Program-made: the position numbers and the translations under genes
Notes under the pieces: generated by a model
The model's input: the letters and a program-made list of their open reading frames with translations, nothing else
Database searches by the model: none
Told to the model about the DNA's origin: nothing
Part shown: positions 9,135-17,063 of the stretch, in pieces
How positions within the stretch are numbered: the stretch's first letter is position 1
Layout: each line of letters starts with the position of its first letter
NCBI GenBank assembly: GCA_028278405.1
Contig: JANQEK010000002.1
Span: 1-64,000, forward strand
From: Nitrospinaceae bacterium
Lineage (GTDB): Bacteria > Nitrospinota > Nitrospinia > Nitrospinales > Nitrospinaceae
Length of the DNA stretch: 64,000 nucleotides
Direction: 5' to 3'

Positions 9135-10643
9135 ATGGCCCTATTGATGGATCATCTGATCAGCTGGATGATTGCCGTTCCTTTTTTAGGAATCGTCATT
9201 CTGGCATTTGTGCGTGATGAAGAGTGGATTCGTCGTATTGCCTTTGCCATCACTATGGTGGTGTTTTTCCTGTCGCTGATCCTCTGGAAAAATTTTGATT
9301 TAGATCAGAAAAGTATGCAGTTCGTAGAGCGTGTGGAATGGATGACCACATTTAATATTCAGTATGCAGTTGGTGTGGATGGCATCAGTATTCTTTTGGT
9401 AATACTCACAGCTTTTCTTTGTCCACTCTGTGTTCTTTGTTCGTGGACGGGAATTAAAACGCGGTTGCGAGCCTACCTCTCGTTGATCTTGCTGGTTGAA
9501 GGCGCCATGATTGTGGTCTTTACCGCCCTGGATCTTTTCCTGTTTTTCATGTTGTGGGAAGTGACAATGATTCCCATGTATTTCATGATAATTCTCTGGG
9601 GAGGGCCAAACCGTATCGCTGCAGGGCTCAAGTTCGTTTTGTACAGTCTGACAGGAAGCTTACTGCTACTGGTGGGAATATTAGGTGTTTATCTTAATGG
9701 GGGACACACCTACGATCTGTTGGTGTTATCGGAGCAGACTTATTCTTCCAACACACAATTTTGGTTGTTCCTGGCGTTCTTTATGGCTTTTGCCATAAAA
9801 ATGCCGATGGTTCCCTTTCATACATGGCTCCCGGACGCGCACTCCGAAGCCCCTACGGCCGGCAGTGTGATCCTGGCTGGGGTGCTATTGAAAATGGGAG
9901 GATACGGGTTTTTGCGTTTTTGTTTGCCGATGTTTCCAGAGGCGTCGGCAAATTTCGCTCCATCTATTTTGTGGCTGTCGGTTATAGCCATTATCTATGG
10001 CGGATATATGGCTTTGGCGCAAGCAGATCTTAAAAAGCTCGTGGCCTATTCTTCGGTTTCCCATATGGGTTTTGTCACACTCGGAATTTTCGTGTTCAAT
10101 AGCGAGGGCATCCAGGGGGCCGTCTTGCAAATGTTTAATCATGGAATCACTACTGCAGCCTTATTTATTGCAGTTGGACTGTTGTACGACCGCACTCACA
10201 GTCGAGCGATTTCTGACTATGGAGGTTTGCATAAACCCATGCCAAGATTTGTGGCATTGTTCTTTTTGTTTTCAGTTGCCTCCTTTGGACTACCAGGCAC
10301 CTGTAATTTCATTGGTGAATTTTTAGTCTTGGTCGGAACTTCCTATGTCAGCTTTGTTATGGTTCTTATCTCTATGGGCGGTATTGTTTTAGCTGCTTCA
10401 TATATGTTATGGATGCTCCAAAGGGTGGCCTTGGGAGAACCAAGGACAGAATTCGCTAAAGTACTCCCGGACTTGTCGAATCGGGAATTGGCTACGCTAA
10501 TTCCATTGGCTATCCTCGTATTGTGTATTGGGTTGTATCCCGGCCCCTTGATGGAGATGATGGATGCGAGTGTGATTCACCTCATCCAGCAAACCACAGG
10601 ACTGCAAGTTGGTGAAGTATCTCAACTTCAGCTTGGTCCCTAA
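9135..10643 (+). CDS. NuoM-like proton-conducting membrane subunit
   Basis: A 502-aa complex I subunit M-type protein with about 14 helices. Landmarks are FMLWEVTMIPMYFMI (about 137-151, channel glutamate), KMPMVPFHTWLPDAHSEAPT (about 222-241, with the functional lysine) and AQADLKKLVAYSSVSHMG (about 296-313). It follows the NuoL-like gene after 60 bp with its own AGGAGG. No other complex I genes (nuoA-K) are present, so it belongs to the DabA/Mrp locus rather than to a NADH dehydrogenase operon. It is the last gene of the run and converges on a receiver gene 25 bp away. Confidence 0.88.
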   Translation: MALLMDHLISWMIAVPFLGIVILAFVRDEEWIRRIAFAITMVVFFLSLILWKNFDLDQKSMQFVERVEWMTTFNIQYAVGVDGISILLVILTAFLCPLCVLCSWTGIKTRLRAYLSLILLVEGAMIVVFTALDLFLFFMLWEVTMIPMYFMIILWGGPNRIAAGLKFVLYSLTGSLLLLVGILGVYLNGGHTYDLLVLSEQTYSSNTQFWLFLAFFMAFAIKMPMVPFHTWLPDAHSEAPTAGSVILAGVLLKMGGYGFLRFCLPMFPEASANFAPSILWLSVIAIIYGGYMALAQADLKKLVAYSSVSHMGFVTLGIFVFNSEGIQGAVLQMFNHGITTAALFIAVGLLYDRTHSRAISDYGGLHKPMPRFVALFFLFSVASFGLPGTCNFIGEFLVLVGTSYVSFVMVLISMGGIVLAASYMLWMLQRVALGEPRTEFAKVLPDLSNRELATLIPLAILVLCIGLYPGPLMEMMDASVIHLIQQTTGLQVGEVSQLQLGP

Positions 10644-10668
10644 ATAAATCTTTATCTTTTTTGGAGAA

Positions 10669-11103
10669 TCAGCGGGGTTGCAAAACGGGCTGCACTCTTA
10701 GCATATTGGAAATCCGCACAGCCACTTCGGCCCGATTAAAAGGCTTGGAAATAAAATCGATGGCACCCAGCGCCAGCGAACGGATTCTGGCTTCATCGTT
10801 CGTACTGGCTGAAATGACGACAATGGAAGGATAGGTATCCCTCTCAACCTGCTGAAGTTTCTCCAGGAGCTCGACTCCATCCATATGAGGCATGATCAGG
10901 TCTAGCAGAACCAAATCCGGAGAATACTCCCTATAGATTGGCACGACGTCCCGAGGGTCGGTGATTCCACGAACAAAACGATACCCGTTACTGTGGAGCA
11001 CATATTCCAATAAACGGACGTTGGTTTCCTGATCATCGACAATGAGAATTTTGCTGTCCAGAATATCCTTATAGAATTTCCTAGAAACATTCGGATACTG
11101 CAT
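10669..11103 (-). CDS. Stand-alone response regulator receiver
   Basis: A 144-aa CheY-like protein: acidic pair in ILIVDDQE (about 19-26), phospho-acceptor Asp in LVLLDLIMPHMDG (about 64-76), Thr/Ser switch in VVISAS (about 97-102), and K in ISKPF (about 117-121). It has about 18 N-terminal residues before the receiver core and no output domain. It is the last gene of the minus-strand signalling island. The sequence is closely related to the receiver of the REC-kinase encoded two genes upstream, so it may be a phosphate target of the kinases here. Confidence 0.9.
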   Translation of the reverse strand: MQYPNVSRKFYKDILDSKILIVDDQETNVRLLEYVLHSNGYRFVRGITDPRDVVPIYREYSPDLVLLDLIMPHMDGVELLEKLQQVERDTYPSIVVISASTNDEARIRSLALGAIDFISKPFNRAEVAVRISNMLRVQPVLQPR

Positions 11104-11131
11104 CCTAAGGACTCCGCTAATTTTTACGAGT

Positions 11132-11353
11132 TCAACCCTGCAAACTTTGATAATCCAACTCTACATTGGAAGGAAATTCCAAATCCAATTTAGCCTTAAC
11201 CCAAGCCGGCACAGGTTTCGTTCCAGAATTATTGAGGCCGATTTCTCCCTCAACCTTCTCAAATTCTTCCCAATGCTTTTCACTCAACTCAGTTTGTGAA
11301 ATTCTTTTTTTCAGCTTTCCATCGGGTTTGTATACTCGGACTTCATAAAACAT
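11132..11353 (-). CDS. Small hypothetical protein (73 aa)
   Basis: I do not recognise this protein. It is hydrophilic, with no signal peptide or membrane helix: MFYEVRVYKPDGKLKKRIS at the start, a charged middle (EKHWEEFEKVE) and a P-rich turn. The start is well supported: a perfect AGGAGG lies 5 nt before the ATG on the minus strand. It lies 28 bp upstream of the lone receiver, probably in one transcript. Confidence 0.7.
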   Translation of the reverse strand: MFYEVRVYKPDGKLKKRISQTELSEKHWEEFEKVEGEIGLNNSGTKPVPAWVKAKLDLEFPSNVELDYQSLQG

Positions 11354-11770
11354 ATCTTCCTCCTAAGATGATTTTAAGAATGGCCCTTTCAGTAATTTTT
11401 TGACTTTCACAAACATAAAAAGCAATTTATGTGCCACAGATCGACAATTTGTAGCCCACTGATTTATTTAGGTTTACTGAGTCACTCCATCGGAGGGAGG
11501 TAAGTGTTTACAGAGGGAATCCCGGATATGAAACACTTTCCACTACAGGCTTCGGGAAAACTGTTTCATTGAGAGAAACATCACAGTTCAAATGAGGTCG
11601 AGAGAAGACATCTGGGGAAAACCCAAAACTTTTGTATTTTCGATAGTTATAGGAGGGGAACTGAGAGGAGATTCCCGGCTTCGGAAAAATTGGGTGAGGG
11701 TCTTCGCCGCCGCTATTGCCTGGAGTCGCGCTGAATCCTGCTGTCGTCTACCAACAAAATTCCTTGCGCC
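11354..11770. other. Intergenic stretch, no gene seen
   Basis: This 417-bp gap between the small protein and the REC-histidine kinase has no convincing coding signal. An open frame at 11592-11831 runs antisense into the kinase 3' end, lacks a ribosome site and is judged a shadow. A promoter for the downstream small gene/receiver pair is likely here, but no clear -35/-10 pair is visible. Confidence 0.5.
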
Positions 11771-12928
11771 TCATTCTTTCTTCTGTTTACTCGGAAGCCT
11801 TACGATAAACGTGGAACCTTTATTCGGTTGACTCTTGGCAGTGATTTTTCCTTTGTGATGCGAAACGATTTTATGGCAAATAGCCAATCCCATTCCCGTG
11901 CCTCCATACTCACTATGACCGTGAAGGCGTTCAAAGGGACGGAAAATGCGATCTAGATGTTTTTCATCAAACCCTTTTCCATTGTCCTCAATATAAATCT
12001 CTTCCAGGTCGTTATCGAAACCGGCATATTTGATTTTGATAACAGGGACGTTTTCATTGCTATGGTATTTGAGTCCGTTAGAGATTAAATTTTGAAACAA
12101 CTGGTGCATTTGAAATTTCTCTCCTTCAATCTTGGGAAGGGAATCTACCTCCACCCGTCCTTTAGTTCTTTCAATCTGCACCTCAAGGTCTGACAACACT
12201 TCCGATATCACCTCGTTCAAATCGATTTCTTCAAAAGGGGTTGAATGGGTGGTGACCCGGGAAAAGTGAAGGAGACTGTCAATCAATCCTTTCATACGAA
12301 CCGCAGATTTCTGCATTCGATCAATATAATCTCTACCCGTGTCGTTCAAAACAGACCCGAATTTTCCGGCGAGCCGATCGCCAAACGCAATAATCTTTCT
12401 CAACGGTTCTTGCAGGTCGTGAGAGGCAATATAAGCGAAATCGGTCAGCTCTTCAGTAGATCTTTCCAGCTCAGCCGTTCGCACCTGAACCTGATCCTCC
12501 AATATTTCATTATGCATTTGAACTCTCTGATGCAACATGCGCATCTCCAGTAGATTCTTGATGCGCAAACTCGCTTCAGTCAGGTCAAAGGGCTTGCTTA
12601 AAAAGTCTTTGGCTCCTGACCTCAAGGCGCGCAGCTTTGTTTCTTCATCTTTCAAAGCCGTCAATACCAGGATCGGAACCAGGGATTGCGGATCCACTTC
12701 CTTCAATTGCTCCATAACCTCAAAGCCATCCATCTTCGGCATATTCAAATCCAGCAGTATTAAATCCGGCTGAACCTCGTTGAACAGCTTGAGAGACTGT
12801 GTCGAATCGGAGGTACTGTGCAGGTTGTCATATCCCTCCTGGATCATCATTTGTTCCAAAAGAAGGACATTGCCTGGCTCGTCGTCCACAATCAGTATTT
12901 TAGATTTCAGATATGCTTTCGGATCCAA
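11771..12928 (-). CDS. Response regulator-histidine kinase (REC-HisKA-HATPase)
   Basis: A 385-aa soluble kinase. Residues about 9-125 form a receiver (ILIVDDEP, LILLDLNMPKMDG, LSKPF); about 125-155 a coiled coil; about 155-225 a phytochrome-type HisKA domain with the H-box ASHDLQEPLRKI; about 265-385 a HATPase with N box, DNGKGFD and GGTGMGLAI. Input therefore comes by phosphotransfer to the N-terminal receiver, not by a sensor domain. The start is TTG at 12928, with GGAG 8 nt upstream, 15 bp after the hybrid kinase stop, so the two are co-transcribed. Output is probably passed to the lone receiver downstream, but this is inference. Confidence 0.9.
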   Translation of the reverse strand: MDPKAYLKSKILIVDDEPGNVLLLEQMMIQEGYDNLHSTSDSTQSLKLFNEVQPDLILLDLNMPKMDGFEVMEQLKEVDPQSLVPILVLTALKDEETKLRALRSGAKDFLSKPFDLTEASLRIKNLLEMRMLHQRVQMHNEILEDQVQVRTAELERSTEELTDFAYIASHDLQEPLRKIIAFGDRLAGKFGSVLNDTGRDYIDRMQKSAVRMKGLIDSLLHFSRVTTHSTPFEEIDLNEVISEVLSDLEVQIERTKGRVEVDSLPKIEGEKFQMHQLFQNLISNGLKYHSNENVPVIKIKYAGFDNDLEEIYIEDNGKGFDEKHLDRIFRPFERLHGHSEYGGTGMGLAICHKIVSHHKGKITAKSQPNKGSTFIVRLPSKQKKE

Positions 12929-12943
12929 CAGAGATCTCCACAG

Positions 12944-15900
12944 TTATGATGAAGAATTTAGGGTAGCCCCTTTTTTCTGCCCTAGCAACCGGTCCACCAC
13001 TTCCATAAACCGGGCAATATTGATGGGCTTGGTGATATAGGAATCAAAACCTGCCTCCAACCCGTGGTCGATGTCCTCTTTCATGGCATTGGCGCTGACG
13101 GCGACAACGGGGATGGATCGTATTTCGCGATACGCCCGCAGGGCCTTCAAAGCCATAAAACCATCCATTCCTTGGAGGTTGATATCCATTAAAATCAGGT
13201 CCGGATGATGCGCCAGGGCCAGCTCAATGCCCGTCCTGCTATCTCTTGAAAAAATCAGACGGATGTTCGGCCGGGTTTTCAATACCTGGCGGACCAGAAT
13301 CAGGTTGTCCGGATTATCTTCGATATACAATAAAGTATAGTTTTCGTTCGGATTCAACGGTTTCGGGGGATATTCCACTTTAGTCTCTTCAGGAGCCTTC
13401 TCTTCCTGCTCCATCCCGGCTGGAAGTTCCAAAGTAAAACAACTGCCCTTATCCAGGGTGCTTTTTACGAAAATGTTCCCGCGCATTTGTTCAACCAGGC
13501 GTCGAGTAATGGTAAGCCCTATCCCGGTTCCTTCCACTTCTGAGCCATCGGCATCCAGTCTTGCAAACGGCTCAAACAAATCATCAATTTTATCCTTGGA
13601 AACCCCGATGCCGGAATCCTCGACACTGATCCGGATTTTCCCCTCTGAAGTTTTCCGATAGTAAATGGAAATAATGCCATTTTCGATATTGTACTTGACG
13701 GCATTGGACAACAAATTCAGGAACACCTGTTTTAGGCGAACCCGGTCGCCAAATACCATCAGACTGGGAATGGATACCATGTTGACGATTTTGATTTTTC
13801 TTTCCTTCGACATCGGCATGATCAAAATCAGCACTTCTTTCATAAGGGGAACGACATCGACATTTTCCATGGAAACGGCCATTTTTCCCGATTCAATCCG
13901 TGCCAGATCAAGAATTTCATTAATCAGTTCCAGCAAATGGTCTCCGGCCTTTCGAACCTGGCTGACCCAGGGTTTTTGCCGAGGTGTCAGACGGTCGATT
14001 TTATCCATCTCAAGAATTTGTGCGAAGCCCAGGATCGAGTTCAAGGGAGTTCTCAGCTCGTGGCTCATCCGGGACAGGAAATCAGATTTGGCCCGATTGG
14101 CGCGCTCTGCCTCCTCCTTGGCCTGAACCAGCGCCTCTTCCACCCGCTTTCTCCTTAAAATATCGCGAAAGGTCACCACGGCACCCACAATTTTTTCATC
14201 TTCATAAATGGGAGCACAGATATACTCCGCCAATAGCGCCGAACCGTCTTTTGTCCAAAACACTTCCTCATATTTGGATTGAGTCTGACCATCTTTGAAC
14301 ACCTGATACAAAGGATAATCCTGGCTGTCAGAAGAACCCTTTCCATGAACAAGGCTCAGCACCTCATGCAAAGATTTTCCTTCCAGTTCGTCTTCGTCAA
14401 AATGGGTCATTTTCAAAGCAGAAGGATTGTAGAATGTAATCTCACCTTCAAGATTCACCCCAAATATTCCATCGCCAACCGATTTAAGAATCAGCTCATT
14501 TTGCCGGGTCATCCGCTCCAGCGACCATTGGACCTGCTTCTTTTCGGTAATATCCTGAACAACTCCGGTATATGCCCTGCGTCCGCCGATATAAAATTCA
14601 TTGACGGCCAATTCCATAGGGAAAACTGAACGATCCTTCCTCAAACCCCAGACCTCCCGTTTGAGTCCGATAATTTTAGCCTCCCCGGTTTGCTGATAAT
14701 TCTGGATATAACCGTCATGTTCGCCTTGATAAGGTTGAGGCATCAACATGCTGACATTTTTACCGATCACCTCTTTTGCCGAGTATCCAAAAATCTTTTC
14801 GGCCGTAGGATTGAACAACTCAATAATTCCCTTTTCATCGATGGTTACAATTCCATCCACCACATTCTCGACGATAGCGCGAATTTGAGCTTCGCTATCC
14901 CTTAAAGCTGTGACTATTTCCTTCCGCTCAGCAATTTCTTCCCTTAAAGCCTCATTAACGTTTTTCAACTCCACCGTCCGTTGCTGAACCCGATGCTCCA
15001 GTTCGCTTTGAGCCTGCAGTTGTGCCTGCTCCGCTTTCTTTCGTTCCGTAATATCCTGGACTATCGCCAAAAACAAAGAACCCGAATCGATAGAAGTCAA
15101 CTGCAAACGGACTTCCACCGGGTAACTGGAGCCATTTTTTCGAGTTTGCTCGGTCTCAAACACGATGCGTGAAGTCGACCCGCGACGTAGAGGTCTGATC
15201 AGGTCCTCAAACCCCTCCAGTTCGTATTCTGGAAAAATATCAATTGGGGTCAATTGAAGGAGTTCTTCCTTCGTGTATTTTAAATTCTCACAAGCCCCTC
15301 GATTGACTTCCACGTACTTGAAGGTTTCAACATCGAAAATATAAATTTCATTGAAGGAATTGTCTAAAATCCGGCCCATTCTGTTGGAAAGAGCTTCCAC
15401 CCGTTTTCTTTCCGTGATATCGCGAACCAGTCCGATGAATACCCGCTCGTCCTGCAAAATAATTTCACTGATGGCAATTTCCAAATCAAAAATGGAACCG
15501 TCTTTACGTCGTCCCGGAACGTCCCGAGCGATTCCCAAAATATCTCCTCCACTGGAAGAGGGATACTTTTTTAAATATCTGTCTTTCTTTCCAAAATACG
15601 ATTCGGGCATCAGAAGCTTCACGCTTTTACCAATCACTTCCTCAGATTTGTAACCGAATATTCTCTCGGCGGCAGGATTGAACGACTGGATAATGCCGTT
15701 GGGTAAAATCGTGACGATTCCATCAAGGGTGTTTGACAAAATCAGATCGGCTTTCTTTTCGCTGTCTTCCAGCAAGTTGGAAACTTTCTTTCGCTCCTTT
15801 TCAGATTTCAGTTCGCGTGTGGACAAAAACCAGAAGCTGCCAATCGCCGCAAACAACAAGACAAAGAACGAAATAAACACCTTTTCCATGATAAAGAGAG

Positions 15901-16933
15901 GCGCGAAGGCTTGGTCCATATCCATTTGCGTCGTCAGACCAAACCCATAGTCTTCCATCCAGGTCCAGGCTCCAATCACCATTACACCCCGATAATCCGG
16001 ATATCCTTCGATATCCACACCGTTCTCCCCTTTCAGGGCTCTTCCGACCGCTTGGGTCAACCGGGGATTTCTCTTGTTATAATATTCTCCTCGCTCAATC
16101 AGCTTCACTGTCAACATGGACATCTGATCCGGATCTTCTGAAAGAATCCCCATTTTTCTGAGCTGATCATCGAACCGGCTGTTGCTGATCAAATGTTGAC
16201 TTTCATTGAATGCATAAGTCTCGCCCGACTGACCCGTCCGACCCGATTCCATGATTCGGGAAAATTCAATTTCCGGCCTCAGGCGAAAAGACAGGACGGC
16301 CACCACATCACCCGAATCATCACGGACAGGAGCAGAAATGAACATGGTCGGCCAGTTTTCCTTCCATTGACCGTGAATGGTGGGTAAAGGTGTCTCGGAA
16401 AAGAATGGAAGAGAAACCACCGTTTCCCCTTTCAGGGACTGCCTTATGAAACTCGAATATTCAATCAATTCCCGCTGGCCGACGGGCTTGTCCAGCAGAG
16501 CTCCAATCTGTAAGCCGGAAGAATCGAAGACAACAAATTCCACATAATTGTGCCGGTTACACACCGGGCCCAGAATTTTGCGAAGCTCTTCGAGTTCATT
16601 GGTTTTTAAAAGAGTCCCGGGAGGCACATCTTTTTGCCGGGTGCGCTGGGATAAAGAGAGGATGTTTGCTCTCACATTCGGATTGTTCGCCCAGTTTTTT
16701 ACCTGGGAACTTTTTTCCTGATTCCAGATCCTCAGGGTATCCTGATTGGACTGAAGAATGGTTTGCAGCTCTGAGGAAAGATTGGTTTCAAGATGTTTTT
16801 TGACCGCATTGAGGCCAACAAGAACAATGATGGCAAGTCCAAAAAGTGTCAGCAAAAGAAGCTTGCGACCCCGTGGAAGAAATCCCAGGAAACCCTCATT
16901 TGTTTTGTTTATCTGCTTGTCTTGTGATGTCAT
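12944..16933 (-). CDS. Cache-4xPAS hybrid histidine kinase with a FixL-like PAS
   Basis: A 1329-aa membrane sensor kinase. Order: TM1 about 27-46; periplasmic double-Cache-like domain about 47-350; TM2 about 352-375; PAS1 about 390-510; PAS2 about 520-635; coiled coil about 640-690; PAS3 about 690-805; PAS4 about 810-935; HisKA with H958 in MSHELRTP; HATPase about 1055-1175; receiver with phospho-acceptor D1250. PAS3 carries the FixL haem-PAS pattern: H739 at the proximal haem-ligand position and R759 at the oxygen-switch arginine position, within GEHDGYIQ...IIGLKR. PAS1 is of the same type but has Lys at the ligand position. The kinase may thus integrate a small extracytoplasmic ligand with O2, CO or NO. 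No strong Shine-Dalgarno is visible. It lies directly downstream of the globin-CheA gene. Confidence 0.9.
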   Translation of the reverse strand: MTSQDKQINKTNEGFLGFLPRGRKLLLLTLFGLAIIVLVGLNAVKKHLETNLSSELQTILQSNQDTLRIWNQEKSSQVKNWANNPNVRANILSLSQRTRQKDVPPGTLLKTNELEELRKILGPVCNRHNYVEFVVFDSSGLQIGALLDKPVGQRELIEYSSFIRQSLKGETVVSLPFFSETPLPTIHGQWKENWPTMFISAPVRDDSGDVVAVLSFRLRPEIEFSRIMESGRTGQSGETYAFNESQHLISNSRFDDQLRKMGILSEDPDQMSMLTVKLIERGEYYNKRNPRLTQAVGRALKGENGVDIEGYPDYRGVMVIGAWTWMEDYGFGLTTQMDMDQAFAPLFIMEKVFISFFVLLFAAIGSFWFLSTRELKSEKERKKVSNLLEDSEKKADLILSNTLDGIVTILPNGIIQSFNPAAERIFGYKSEEVIGKSVKLLMPESYFGKKDRYLKKYPSSSGGDILGIARDVPGRRKDGSIFDLEIAISEIILQDERVFIGLVRDITERKRVEALSNRMGRILDNSFNEIYIFDVETFKYVEVNRGACENLKYTKEELLQLTPIDIFPEYELEGFEDLIRPLRRGSTSRIVFETEQTRKNGSSYPVEVRLQLTSIDSGSLFLAIVQDITERKKAEQAQLQAQSELEHRVQQRTVELKNVNEALREEIAERKEIVTALRDSEAQIRAIVENVVDGIVTIDEKGIIELFNPTAEKIFGYSAKEVIGKNVSMLMPQPYQGEHDGYIQNYQQTGEAKIIGLKREVWGLRKDRSVFPMELAVNEFYIGGRRAYTGVVQDITEKKQVQWSLERMTRQNELILKSVGDGIFGVNLEGEITFYNPSALKMTHFDEDELEGKSLHEVLSLVHGKGSSDSQDYPLYQVFKDGQTQSKYEEVFWTKDGSALLAEYICAPIYEDEKIVGAVVTFRDILRRKRVEEALVQAKEEAERANRAKSDFLSRMSHELRTPLNSILGFAQILEMDKIDRLTPRQKPWVSQVRKAGDHLLELINEILDLARIESGKMAVSMENVDVVPLMKEVLILIMPMSKERKIKIVNMVSIPSLMVFGDRVRLKQVFLNLLSNAVKYNIENGIISIYYRKTSEGKIRISVEDSGIGVSKDKIDDLFEPFARLDADGSEVEGTGIGLTITRRLVEQMRGNIFVKSTLDKGSCFTLELPAGMEQEEKAPEETKVEYPPKPLNPNENYTLLYIEDNPDNLILVRQVLKTRPNIRLIFSRDSRTGIELALAHHPDLILMDINLQGMDGFMALKALRAYREIRSIPVVAVSANAMKEDIDHGLEAGFDSYITKPINIARFMEVVDRLLGQKKGATLNSSS

Positions 16934-17063
16934 GTGAGTTTCTTGAATCCAGCTTGGATAAAATCAGTAACCATCCAATAGTCCATGATAGGAAATATGC
17001 CATTATGCCGGAAGGGTGTCACAATCCACCACTGTTTCGGCAGTCAAAATCAGTAACAGCCGA

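Noticed and set aside
11592-11831. 79-codon frame on the + strand before the REC-kinase 3' end
   Set aside because: No ribosome site, atypical composition, and it runs into the antisense of a real gene.
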